From Casimicrobiaceae bacterium (GTDB taxonomy: Bacteria; Pseudomonadota; Gammaproteobacteria; Burkholderiales; Casimicrobiaceae), in assembly GCA_955652025.1 (NCBI GenBank), contig CATPAO010000272.1, positions 1 through 9,257 on the forward strand: a stretch of 9,257 nt of DNA. The letters run 5' to 3'. Below the pieces are notes generated by a model. The model was not told the origin of the DNA. It saw nothing but the letters and a program-made list of their open reading frames with translations, and did no database searches. The first letter of the stretch is position 1. Each line of letters opens with the position of its first letter. The position numbers and the translations under genes were made by a program. This document shows, piece after piece, positions 1-7,272 of this stretch.

Positions 1-781
1 ACGCCTGCTTGGTCAGGATCTTCGACATCCGGAGATCCTCGTGGACCATGTCGACGATGCGCCGGCCGGCCATTCGCGCGAGCAACTTGCGCCGCGAGTC
101 CACCGCCGGAATTGCCGCGTTGGTCGGCAGCCCTCACCCAAGCGCCTCGACCATCGACGCCATCGTCGACGCCGTTCCCATCGTCATGCAGTGGCCGGCC
201 GAGCGCGACATGCACGACTCGGCCTCGACCATGTCGGCTTCCTTCATCTGCCCGGTCTTCAGCATCTCGGTGAATTTCCACACGTGCGTGCCGGAGCCGA
301 TGTCCTCGCCGCGGAATTTTCCGTTCAGCATCGGCCCGCCCGATACGCCGATCGTCGGCAGGTCGCACGACGCCGCGCCCATCAGCAACGCCGGCGTCGT
401 CTTGTCGCAACCCATCAGCAGCACGACGCCGTCGAACGGATTGGCGCGAATGGATTCCTCGACGTCCATCGCGACCTGATTGCGAAAGAGCATCGTCGTC
501 GGCCGCATCAGCGTCTCGCCGAGGCTCATCACCGGAAATTCGATCGGGAAACCGCCCGCGTCTAGCACGCCGCGGCGCACGTGGTCGGCAAGTTCGCGGA
601 AATGCGCGTTGCAAGGCGTGGCTTCCGACCACGTGTTGCAGATGCCGATCACCGGCCGGCCGTCAAACTGGTCATGCGGAATGCCCTGGTTCTTCATCCA
701 CGAGCGGTGGACGAGCGCGTCGCGGTCGTGACGGCCGAACCAGGCCTGCGAACGGAGCTTGCGTTTGGGTTTGCTCGGCAT
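1..781 (-). pseudogene. IlvD/Edd-family sugar-acid dehydratase (L-arabinonate dehydratase-like), N-terminal part, in-frame stop, cut by window edge
   Basis: Members of this family use a [2Fe-2S] cluster and Mg2+ to dehydrate aldonates such as L-arabinonate or D-xylonate to 2-keto-3-deoxy acids in the cytoplasm. The translation from the ATG at 781 begins MPSKPKRKLRSQAWFGRHDR and shows family blocks GICNTWSEATPCN, LLMGCDKTTPALLMG, SGGPMLNGKFRG and AGHCMTMGTASTM. Cys57, Cys125 and Cys198 sit where the three cluster ligands are expected, and Asp126-Lys127 follow the second as in the metal site. Codon 216 (134-136) is TGA. The same frame then continues without a shift as GLPTNAAIPAVDSRRKLLAR...RIVDMVHEDLRMSKILTKQA, also clearly family sequence. 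So the reading frame is interrupted by one stop codon where relatives have an ordinary residue (usually hydrophobic). About 260 of an expected ~580 residues are visible. No strong Shine-Dalgarno was seen before the ATG. The exact substrate is unknown. The family call is firm; the pseudogene call depends on the base call at 134-136. Confidence 0.85.
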
Positions 782-834
782 GCGATGCGTCGAAGAGTTC
801 GTGCGGGGGGTTCCCGCGCCGTTCCGTGGGAAGA

Positions 835-1911
835 TCAGGCGGCGAGTCGCTGTCCGGTCTTCTGGTCGAACAGATGGATCGCCGCCGGGTCGAGCGCCAG
901 TCCGATGCGTTCACCCGGATTGACGTTCGGCCGGCCGTTGGTCGTCAACGTGACCTGGGATTCCCCGGCCTGGATCAGCAATTCGGTCTCGGCGCCCATC
1001 GGCTCGACGACGATGATCTCGCCGGCGACGGCGTCGCCGGAGGCATCGGTAACGGTCAAATGCTCGGGACGCACGCCGAGCGTCACCGCCTGTCCGTCCG
1101 CGCCCGGGCCGCGCGCGACCGGCCAGCGAGTTCCGCCTGCCGCCTCGACGTACGTATGGCCGTTCGCACGCCGCAGCGTGCCGTTGACGACGTTCATTGC
1201 CGGTGAGCCGATGAATTGCGCCACGAACAGGTTGTCCGGCCGATCGTAAAGCTCGAGTGGCGCGCCGATCTGCTCGATCTTGCCGTCGTGCATGACCACG
1301 ATCCGATCGGCCATCGTCATCGCCTCGATCTGGTCGTGCGTGACGTACACGGTCGTCGTCTTGAGTCGTTGGTGCAGCGCCTTGATCTCGGCCCGCATCG
1401 CCACCCGCAGCTTCGCATCCAAGTTCGACAGCGGCTCGTCGAACAGGAATACCTTCGGATCGCGGACGATCGCCCGTCCCATTGCCACGCGCTGCCGCTG
1501 CCCGCCGGACAGCTCGCGCGGGAAACGGTCGAGATACGGGTCGAGGTTCAGGATGCCCGCCGCCTTCGATACCCGTTCCTTGATCACCGCCGGCTCCGCC
1601 TTGCGCAACTTCAGGCTGAACCCCATGTTGTCGCGTACCGTCATGTGCGGGTACAGCGCGTAGCTTTGAAACACCATCGCGATGTCGCGATCCTTGGAGT
1701 CGAGATCGTTCACGGTCTTGCCGTCGATCGCGATCGTGCCCGCGTTGATGTCCTCGAGCCCGGCGAGCATCCGCAGGAGCGTCGACTTGCCGCAGCCGGA
1801 CGGGCCGACCAGCACCATGAACTCGCCGTCCTGGATATCGAAGCTGATACCGTGGATCACCTTCGTGCTGCCGAACGCCTTCTCGATGTTCTGGAACGAT
1901 ACCGATGCCAT
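835..1911 (-). CDS. Carbohydrate ABC importer ATP-binding protein (UgpC/MalK type)
   Basis: This is the ATPase that powers the sugar importer encoded by the three preceding genes; it acts as a dimer on the cytoplasmic face of the permeases. All nucleotide-binding motifs are intact: Walker A GPSGCGKST (residues 36-44), Q-loop glutamine 82, signature LSGGQ (134-138), Walker B VFLFDEP (154-160), D-loop and switch histidine 192. After about residue 235 comes the regulatory OB/TOBE-type extension, including VTLGVRPEHL, typical of the CUT1 (MalK/UgpC) class. The length of 358 aa is normal. The ATG at 1911 follows GAGGTAGACC, a good ribosome site. The gene lies 29 nt after the MalG-type permease and 53 nt before the IlvD-type dehydratase, consistent with one operon. 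The transported substrate cannot be deduced from the ATPase, since these subunits are often shared between importers. Confidence 0.96.
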   Translation of the reverse strand: MASVSFQNIEKAFGSTKVIHGISFDIQDGEFMVLVGPSGCGKSTLLRMLAGLEDINAGTIAIDGKTVNDLDSKDRDIAMVFQSYALYPHMTVRDNMGFSLKLRKAEPAVIKERVSKAAGILNLDPYLDRFPRELSGGQRQRVAMGRAIVRDPKVFLFDEPLSNLDAKLRVAMRAEIKALHQRLKTTTVYVTHDQIEAMTMADRIVVMHDGKIEQIGAPLELYDRPDNLFVAQFIGSPAMNVVNGTLRRANGHTYVEAAGGTRWPVARGPGADGQAVTLGVRPEHLTVTDASGDAVAGEIIVVEPMGAETELLIQAGESQVTLTTNGRPNVNPGERIGLALDPAAIHLFDQKTGQRLAA

Positions 1912-1940
1912 GGTCTACCTCAAAAAATTGCCGAAGGAAA

Positions 1941-2777
1941 TTATGCCTTGACCGCCCCGGCGGTCAGGCCGGACTGCATGTAACGTTTGAACACATAATA
2001 AATCGCCGCCGGCGGCAGCGCATAGATAAGGCCGGTGGTCATCAGCAGTTCCCACGGCGAATCGTCGGCGGACATGAACTGGCCGAGCGCGACCGCAAGC
2101 GTCACGTCCCGGTCGTTGGACAGCAGCAGGAACGCGTACAGGTACTCGTTCCACGCGAGCAGAAGCGCGTAGATCCCGACCGCCACGAGCGACGGCGTCA
2201 TCAGCGGCAGGTAGACCAGCCGGAACAGCTGCAGCGGCGACGCGCCGTCGATGCGCGCCGCCTCGTCGAGCTCGAAGGGCAGTTTGTCCGATGCCTGTTT
2301 CAGCACCCAGATCGCATACGGCGACGCGATCGTGACCATCGCCAGGATCAACGCCCACTGATGATTGAGCAAGCCGTACGTGCCCATCGCCTTGTACATT
2401 GGCACCGCGAGGAACGCCGCCGGGATGAAATAGGTGAACAGCGCGCAGTTGAGTACCCACCGCCCGCCGCGCGCCTTCAATCGACTGATGGCGAACGCAG
2501 CGGTGGTCGCGACCACCAGCGTGATGACGCCCACCGCGACGGCGATAAGGAGCGAGTTGCCGAGCTGCAGCCAGAAATGGCCGAGGAAATGATGCTCCTC
2601 TCGAAAAACGGTGCCGAAGTTGCGCAGCGTCGGGTGGTCGGGCCAAAGCTTGCCGGCGAACGCATCTTCCTTCGTGGAAATGGAAAAGAGAAACAGATTG
2701 TAGATCGGCAACAGCGTCCATATCGCGACCGGGATGCCGATCAGCAGCAGCTTCGCTTCGGTGACGACTTTCTTCAT
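1941..2777 (-). CDS. Carbohydrate ABC transporter permease, MalG/UgpE type
   Basis: Inner-membrane channel subunit of the ABC sugar importer, 278 aa, normal for the MalG family. Six hydrophobic stretches are visible at about residues 10-32, 72-94, 106-126, 140-158, 194-214 and 247-266. The cytoplasmic EAA loop that docks on the ATPase reads EAARIDGASPLQLFRLVYLP (172-191) and is complete. The C-terminus GLTAGAVKA matches the usual GLTAGAVKG ending of MalG-type permeases. The ATG at 2777 lies only 7 nt after the stop codon of the MalF-type permease, so translation is probably coupled; the region before it has no strong Shine-Dalgarno. The gene is followed after 29 nt by the ATPase gene. Substrate specificity is not visible in the sequence. 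Confidence 0.95.
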   Translation of the reverse strand: MKKVVTEAKLLLIGIPVAIWTLLPIYNLFLFSISTKEDAFAGKLWPDHPTLRNFGTVFREEHHFLGHFWLQLGNSLLIAVAVGVITLVVATTAAFAISRLKARGGRWVLNCALFTYFIPAAFLAVPMYKAMGTYGLLNHQWALILAMVTIASPYAIWVLKQASDKLPFELDEAARIDGASPLQLFRLVYLPLMTPSLVAVGIYALLLAWNEYLYAFLLLSNDRDVTLAVALGQFMSADDSPWELLMTTGLIYALPPAAIYYVFKRYMQSGLTAGAVKA

Positions 2778-2784
2778 CGCCGGT

Positions 2785-3663
2785 TCATCGCGACAATCGC
2801 TTCATCATGAAGTACACGAGCGGCAGCACGAGTGGCAACGCGCAGACGATCGTCGCCATCGCAAGATCGATCTGGTCGAGACGCAGGTATCGGATACCGA
2901 GCGTCGCAAGTATGTGCGTCAGGTCGGCGGGTCCACCGCCGGTCAGCAGATAGACGCTGTTGAAGTCGCCGAGCGTCCAGATCATCGACAGGATCGTCGA
3001 CGTCAAATAGAGCGTCCGCATCGACGGCCACGTGATGAAGCAGAATTGCTGCCACGACGTCGCGCCGTCGACACTGGCCGCCTCGTAATGCTCCTTCGGA
3101 ATCGAAAGCCTGCCGGCGATCATGATCATCGTCCAGAACGGCAGGCTCTTCCAGACGTGCACCAGCATCGCCATGGACAATGCGAGCCAGCGATCGTTGA
3201 GCCAATTGGGGCCGTCCTCGGCGGTCAACTTGAAGATGACCTGGTTGACGACGCCCCATTCGGGATTGAGCATGAAGCGGATCGACAGGATCGTCGGGAT
3301 CGACGGCACCGCCCACGGCAGGATGAACAGGACCGACAGCCACTTGATCCATGGTCTGGCCGTGACGAAAAAGCCGGACAGGAACAGCGCCGCGACCATC
3401 TTGATGTTGATCGCCACTGCGAGGAACAGCACGGTGTTGACGACCGATCCCGCAAATATCGGATCGTTGAACAGCTGAACGTAGCTTTGCGGATGGCGCG
3501 CGAGCCAGAGACCGTAGCCGACCGGATACAGCACGAAGACGAAAAAGACCACCACGTAAGGCGCGAGGAGGACGAGTCCCCACACCTGCCACGTCGACAT
3601 CCGTTTTTTCGGGGGGCCCGCCGAAGTGGCCACCTCAACTTGCGGAAGCGCGAGCGTCGCCAT
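2785..3663 (-). CDS. Carbohydrate ABC transporter permease, MalF/UgpA type
   Basis: First membrane subunit of the sugar importer, 292 aa, the usual length for UgpA-type permeases that lack the large MalF periplasmic domain. A 25-residue polar N-terminus containing PPKKRMSTW precedes the first membrane segment (about 28-50). Further hydrophobic segments follow, and the EAA loop EAASVDGATSWQQFCFITWP (194-213) contacts the ATPase. The ATG at 3663 is preceded by AGGA about 9 nt upstream. The gene is separated from the binding-protein gene by a 203-nt gap that carries a palindromic repeat, but from the next permease by only 7 nt. This suggests that the permeases are translated together and at a lower level than the binding protein. 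No damage is visible. Confidence 0.95.
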   Translation of the reverse strand: MATLALPQVEVATSAGPPKKRMSTWQVWGLVLLAPYVVVFFVFVLYPVGYGLWLARHPQSYVQLFNDPIFAGSVVNTVLFLAVAINIKMVAALFLSGFFVTARPWIKWLSVLFILPWAVPSIPTILSIRFMLNPEWGVVNQVIFKLTAEDGPNWLNDRWLALSMAMLVHVWKSLPFWTMIMIAGRLSIPKEHYEAASVDGATSWQQFCFITWPSMRTLYLTSTILSMIWTLGDFNSVYLLTGGGPADLTHILATLGIRYLRLDQIDLAMATIVCALPLVLPLVYFMMKRLSR

Positions 3664-3730
3664 AGTGCGCAGTCCTATCGGGCATCACACCAATGCGTGA
3701 CGCCGCATGGTGACGCAGCATACGGGATAC

Positions 3731-3805
3731 CGTCGTCCCCGCGAAGGCGGGGACCCAGTGGCTTTCGACGAAAGACGCTAGGTTCCCGCCTCCGCGGGAA
3801 CGACG
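3731..3805. repeat. Bipartite REP-like palindromic element between binding-protein and permease genes
   Basis: The element is an imperfect inverted repeat: arm 3731-3758 matches the reverse complement of 3778-3805 at 24 of 28 positions. Each arm is itself a perfect hairpin: GTCCCCGC-GAAG-GCGGGGAC (3735-3754) and GTTCCCGC-CTCC-GCGGGAAC (3782-3801). The centre holds a third small palindrome, CTTTCG-A-CGAAAG (3762-3774). This is the form of the extragenic palindromic repeats scattered through many proteobacterial genomes. It occupies the middle of the 203-nt gap (3664-3866), which otherwise shows no gene. In mRNA it would form strong stem-loops just downstream of the binding-protein stop. It could protect the upstream mRNA from 3' exonucleases and/or reduce transcription into the permeases. 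There is no U-tract, so it is not a standard intrinsic terminator. Confidence 0.88.
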
Positions 3806-3866
3806 ATGGCATTGCAACGATTGTCATCGAACTGGGCCATTCTCAATTGCGTCAATTCCGCTGCGG

Positions 3867-5246
3867 TTAACCCGCCACTTCTTTGATGCGCGCGATCATC
3901 TCGTCGACCGCCTTGTCGACCGGCCACTTCTCGCTCACGATGCGGTTCATCGCCTTCGCCCACACGTTCTCATTGTTGAGGATCGTGAATTTGTAGTTCT
4001 TGGTGAACTCGAACGTGGTCGTCCCCGCCGAGAACTGGCGCTGCACCGACGTGCGGTGCGGGTCGGCGAGCCAGAATGACAGCCGCGCGGCGCCCGACTT
4101 GGTGACCGGATACCAGCGGCCGAGCGCGCCCTCGACGTACGGCGTCAGATTCTCGTCCTGAAGCAGGAATGCGATGAACTCCTTGCCGCGCTTCTTGTTC
4201 TTGGAATCGGCGAACATCGCCCCGGTCTTCACCGCGGCGCGGTAGGTCATCGGCGAGCCGTCGGGCTTTTTCGGAAAGGCGATGGTGACGATGTTTTCGT
4301 AGTAGTTCTTTTTCGCCTGCTCGCGCTCCTCGGGCTTCAGCTTGTCGTTGTTGCTGTCGTCGAACCACTTCGCCGGGATCGAAATCGTCGCGTTGTGCGT
4401 CATGATCGTCGTCTTGTTGTGGAACGCGACGTTGTTGTCCGGGTCCTTCCAGGACGTCGACGACGGCGGCGTGCACGCCTTCGTGTAGGGCAACGTGTAG
4501 TCGTGCATGGCGCCGATCAGGCCTTGACGCACCTTGGGATCGTTGACGGTGAGCTTGCCGTCGGCGTCGACAAGCTTGACGTTATACGCGTCCATGAAGG
4601 TCAGGAACGAGTAATACGAGTCGCTCGAATCGACCCCCATCGGAAAGCCCGTGCCGAAGATCCGCTTGCCGGTCTTCTTGCGGTAATCGGGCTGCGCCTT
4701 GTCGCACCAGAAATTCCAGTATTCCTTCCACGTGCCCGGAATGTCCTCCGGCTTGATGCCCGCCTCCGCCAGCATGTCCTTCCAGTAGTGCATGTGCATC
4801 GTCTGCTGCTTGATCGGGAACCCGTAGTAGGCGCGCTTCTTGGCCTTGTCGTTGTAGAGGTACGTCGTGTCGAGCGTGTTGGGCAGGAAGTTGCCCTTGA
4901 TCGGCGTGAGAACGTCGCTCAGGTCCTCGAGCTTGCCGTCGAACGCCCACTTGCCGAGCACCTGGAAGTCGTACACGTCGATGTAGGCGACGTCCGGTGG
5001 ATTGGCCGAATCGAGCGCGGCGACCGTTTTGGGAATTCCGTCCTGCACCGCGTATTGCGACAACTCGACCTTGACGCCGGTCTTCGCCTCGAATTTTTTG
5101 ACCGCCTCGTACAGCGCCGCGTCCTCCGACGGGTAGAACCCCTTGACCCACCACACGACTATTTTTTCCTGCGCAGCGACGGGCGCCGCGGCGCACAGCA
5201 TGCCCAAGGTGACGAGCGCAGCACAGATCTTCGACAGCAGCTTCAT
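3867..5246 (-). CDS. Extracellular solute-binding protein (family 1) of the carbohydrate ABC importer
   Basis: Periplasmic receptor that captures the sugar and delivers it to the permease pair downstream. It is 459 aa, slightly longer than the common 410-440. Residues 1-25 form a classical Sec signal peptide (MKLLSK, then a hydrophobic stretch, ending APVAA) with likely cleavage before QEKIVVWW. The mature start with VVWWVKGFYPSEDAALYEAV and the PPDVAYIDVYDF block is typical of MalE/UgpB-like binding proteins. Signal cleavage gives a soluble protein; no lipobox is present. The start at 5246 was chosen because AGGAGGAG (5251-5258) lies at ideal spacing. The frame is open another 44 codons upstream, but those residues do not look like protein. 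A separate promoter lies just upstream, after the altronate dehydratase gene. The sugar bound is unknown; sugar acid, aldose or oligosaccharide are all possible. Confidence 0.94.
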   Translation of the reverse strand: MKLLSKICAALVTLGMLCAAAPVAAQEKIVVWWVKGFYPSEDAALYEAVKKFEAKTGVKVELSQYAVQDGIPKTVAALDSANPPDVAYIDVYDFQVLGKWAFDGKLEDLSDVLTPIKGNFLPNTLDTTYLYNDKAKKRAYYGFPIKQQTMHMHYWKDMLAEAGIKPEDIPGTWKEYWNFWCDKAQPDYRKKTGKRIFGTGFPMGVDSSDSYYSFLTFMDAYNVKLVDADGKLTVNDPKVRQGLIGAMHDYTLPYTKACTPPSSTSWKDPDNNVAFHNKTTIMTHNATISIPAKWFDDSNNDKLKPEEREQAKKNYYENIVTIAFPKKPDGSPMTYRAAVKTGAMFADSKNKKRGKEFIAFLLQDENLTPYVEGALGRWYPVTKSGAARLSFWLADPHRTSVQRQFSAGTTTFEFTKNYKFTILNNENVWAKAMNRIVSEKWPVDKAVDEMIARIKEVAG

Positions 5247-5250
5247 GAAT

Positions 5251-5258
5251 CTCCTCCT
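5251..5258 (-). promoter_or_regulatory. Strong Shine-Dalgarno AGGAGGAG of the binding-protein gene
   Basis: On the minus strand AGGAGGAG sits 4 nt before the ATG at 5246. It is the strongest ribosome-binding site in the window and fixes the start codon. Read in the same frame it would encode Arg-Arg, which creates a misleading twin-arginine-like motif in the longer open frame. Confidence 0.88.
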
Positions 5259-5322
5259 GGAAAATGACCCGCCGTCACCGGCGTTGTAGTCGAGTTGATG
5301 CGCCTTGTTGTTGTTTTGGACG

Positions 5323-5351
5323 AGCCTACGGACATGGATGGGCGGTGTCAA
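5323..5351 (-). promoter_or_regulatory. Putative sigma-70 promoter for the ABC importer genes
   Basis: On the minus strand TTGACA (5346-5351, a perfect -35 box) is followed by exactly 17 nt and then TAGGCT (5323-5328), which matches TATAAT at three positions including the first T-A and last T. It lies immediately after the stop codon of the altronate dehydratase gene and about 75 nt before the binding-protein ATG. This would give the importer its own transcript in addition to read-through from the upstream genes. It is predicted from sequence only. Confidence 0.5.
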
Positions 5352-5353
5352 AC

Positions 5354-6877
5354 TCACATGACTGCGCCCACGTACCATGGCACGAATTCGCTCTGGCCAT
5401 AGCCGTGCCTTTCGCTTTTCGATAACGCGCCCGATGCGGTATCGAGCATCAATTGAAACAGCCGCGCGCCGGTTTCAGGGACGGTGGCCGTGCCGTCGAC
5501 GATCTCGCCGCAGTTCAAGTCGATGTCCTCTTCCTGCCGCACCCAGAGCGCGGTGTTCGTCGAGAGCTTCAACGATGGCGCGGGCGCGCATCCGTAGGCG
5601 GAACCGCGGCCGGTGGTGAACACGATCATGTTGGCGCCACCCGCCACCTGGCCGGTCGCCGAGACGGGGTCGTAGCCCGGCGTATCCATATAGACGAAGC
5701 CGTGCGAGTGGACCGGCTCGGCGTACTCGTAGACGGCGACCAGATTGCTCGTGCCGCCTTTCGCCACCGCCCCGAGCGATTTTTCGAGAATCGTGGTGAG
5801 CCCACCCGCCTTGTTGCCCGGCGACGGATTGTTGTTCATCTCGCCTTTTTCGCGCGTCGTGTAATCCTCCCACCACTTGATCCGCGACACGAGCTTCTCG
5901 CCCACTTCGCGCGACACGGCGCGGCGCGTCAGCAAATGTTCGGCACCATAGATTTCGGGCGTCTCCGAAAGGATCGCGGTGCCACCATGGCGCACGAGCA
6001 AATCGACGGCGGCGCCGAGCGCGGGATTGGCGGTGATCCCCGAGTAGCCGTCGGAGCCGCCGCATTGCAGGCCGACGACGATGTGCGAAGCGGGGACGGG
6101 TTTTCGTGCGATTGCATCGGCGTGCGGAAGCATCTCGTCGATCATCGCGATACCATGCGCGATGGTCTTGGCGGTGCCGCCGGTGTCCTGGATCGAGAAC
6201 GTGCGCAGCAGCGGCCCCTCCTCCAGATGCTCGGCGCCGAACAACGAGCTGATCTGGTTCGCTTCGCAGCCGAGGCCGACGACCAGCACACCGGCGAAAT
6301 TGGCGTGCCGCGCGTAGCCGCCCAGCGTGCGCCGCAGCAGGCGCATGCCCTCGCCGTGCGTGTCCATGCCGCAGCCCGAACCGTGGGTCAGCGCCACGAC
6401 ACCGTCGACGTTCGGGAACGCGGCGAGCGCCGCACCGCGAAAGTGCTCGGCGATGCCGCGCGAGACCGTCGCAGAGCAGTTGACCGTCGACAGGATGCCG
6501 ATGTAGTTGCGCGTCGCGACGCGGCCGTCGTCGCGGACGATGCCCATGAACGTTGCGGGCGGCGTGACGAACTCGGTCGGCTTCGCGTCGATGCCGAACG
6601 CGTAGTCGCGGTCGAACGTGCCCATCGCGAGGTTGTGCAGATGGACGTGCTCGCCGGGCGCGATGTCGCGGCTCGCGAATCCGATGATCTGGTTGTAGCG
6701 CTTAACCGGCTGGCCTTTCGCGATGGTGCGCGTCGCGACCTTGTGGCCTGGCGGCACCAGCCCGGCAACCGTGACCTTTTCGTCGATCAGCGTGGTGCCT
6801 CCCACCAGCTGCCCGCGCGCGATGACGACATCATCGTTCGGGTGGAGGCGAATCGTGAGCGAGCTGCGCGTCAGCAT
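5354..6877 (-). CDS. uxaA: Altronate dehydratase family protein (UxaA type, SAF domain plus C-terminal domain)
   Basis: Enzymes of this family remove water from D-altronate (UxaA) or D-galactarate (GarD) to give 2-keto-3-deoxy acids in the cytoplasm, using a metal ion. The 507 aa match the full two-part architecture. An N-terminal SAF domain (about 1-95) contains VPPGHKVAT and APGEHVHLHN. The UxaA domain contains VRDDGRVATRNYIGILSTVNC (from about 114), GSGC (166-169), GLGCE (201-205), QCGGSDGYSGITANP (271-285), NPSPGNKAGG (350-359) and TTGRGSAYGC (421-430). APGEHVHLHN and PEIYGAEHLL resemble E. coli UxaA more than GarD, so an altronate-like aldonate is the better guess, but the substrate is not proven. 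The ATG at 6877 follows GGAAGGAAAAC, 18 nt after the stop of the chimeric remnant. The gene appears intact. Confidence 0.92.
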   Translation of the reverse strand: MLTRSSLTIRLHPNDDVVIARGQLVGGTTLIDEKVTVAGLVPPGHKVATRTIAKGQPVKRYNQIIGFASRDIAPGEHVHLHNLAMGTFDRDYAFGIDAKPTEFVTPPATFMGIVRDDGRVATRNYIGILSTVNCSATVSRGIAEHFRGAALAAFPNVDGVVALTHGSGCGMDTHGEGMRLLRRTLGGYARHANFAGVLVVGLGCEANQISSLFGAEHLEEGPLLRTFSIQDTGGTAKTIAHGIAMIDEMLPHADAIARKPVPASHIVVGLQCGGSDGYSGITANPALGAAVDLLVRHGGTAILSETPEIYGAEHLLTRRAVSREVGEKLVSRIKWWEDYTTREKGEMNNNPSPGNKAGGLTTILEKSLGAVAKGGTSNLVAVYEYAEPVHSHGFVYMDTPGYDPVSATGQVAGGANMIVFTTGRGSAYGCAPAPSLKLSTNTALWVRQEEDIDLNCGEIVDGTATVPETGARLFQLMLDTASGALSKSERHGYGQSEFVPWYVGAVM

Positions 6878-6895
6878 GATGTTTTCCTTCCGCGA

Positions 6896-7153
6896 TCAAC
6901 CGCCGACCGTCGCGCGTGCGACGGCCTGGCGTTCGATCGCCGCAAAATCCCAATCGATGCCGAGGCCCGGCGCCGCGGGTGGAATCGCATAGCCGTCCCG
7001 CATCGACAGGTGAGACGTCGTAATCGAATCGAGTTGTGGAATGTACTCGACCCACGTGCCATTCGGCACGGCGGCCGTCAGCAAAACGTGCAGCTCCATC
7101 AGAAAATGCAGGCAGACCGCCACGTTGAACGTCTCGGCAAGGTGCGCCACCTT
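6896..7153 (-). pseudogene. C-terminal remnant of a mandelate racemase/muconate-lactonizing (enolase superfamily) sugar-acid dehydratase
   Basis: The frame reads KVAHLAETFNVAVCLHFLMELH, followed by AAVPNGTWVEYIPQLD and APGLGIDWDFAAIERQ, ending at TGA 6896-6898. This is the end of the catalytic barrel and the C-terminal strand of mandelate racemase-group enzymes, which typically dehydrate or racemise sugar acids; relatives carry the near-identical blocks CPHFLMELH and AVPNGRWVEYIPQLD. Only about 85 of the usual ~370-390 residues remain. The N-terminal capping domain and the barrel strands with the Mg2+ ligands are missing, so this piece cannot be an active enzyme. It is joined in frame to a TRAP-receptor N-terminus at about 7150-7156. 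Two positions differ from the usual block (CPH to CLH; the residue after HV is Leu). A GTG at 7150 could start an 84-residue peptide but has no evident role. Confidence 0.85.
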
Positions 7154-7272
7154 GGGCTCGCTTGTCTCGTAGACGTACGCCCACTTGAGCTTCGTTTGAG
7201 CGGCGGCGGGCCGCCGGCAATCAGCGCTGCCACCGCGACGGCGGCGAGAACGACTTTCGAAATGAAACGCAT
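7154..7272 (-). pseudogene. N-terminal remnant of a TRAP transporter solute receptor (DctP family), frameshifted
   Basis: From the ATG at 7272 (preceded by AAGGACGAAGC, a fair ribosome site) the frame encodes a signal peptide, MRFISKVVLAAVAVAALIAG. Two nucleotides out of phase, the next segment reads AAQTKLKWAYVYETSEP (7154-7207), which is the hallmark mature N-terminus of DctP receptors (relatives: AQTKLKWAHVYETSEPYH). A single lost or gained base in the GCC/CCG-rich stretch near 7200-7212 explains the mismatch. As written, translation from 7272 ends at TGA 7099-7101 after 57 residues. All remaining receptor sequence and the dctQM membrane genes that normally accompany it are absent. The piece follows the dehydrogenase by 51 nt, so it was probably the start of an ancestral TRAP importer in the same operon. 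Confidence 0.83.

Noticed and set aside
134..136. TGA in the IlvD-type gene as a selenocysteine codon.
   Set aside because: The position is not a conserved cysteine or catalytic site in the family and no clear selenocysteine insertion stem was recognised after it.
3731..3805. Palindromic element as an intrinsic terminator or CRISPR repeat.
   Set aside because: There is no U-tract after the stems and only one inverted pair, not a series of direct repeats with spacers.
5247..5378. Twin-arginine-like export motif SRRRFMK in an upstream extension of the binding-protein gene.
   Set aside because: The Arg codons are the Shine-Dalgarno AGGAGGAG read in frame. The ATG at 5246 has ideal spacing and a complete Sec signal peptide follows, so the motif is coincidental.
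7148..7150. GTG start for a genuine 84-residue small protein from the enolase-type remnant.
   Set aside because: The sequence is plainly the C-terminus of a larger enzyme family without its metal ligands, and no Shine-Dalgarno precedes the GTG.
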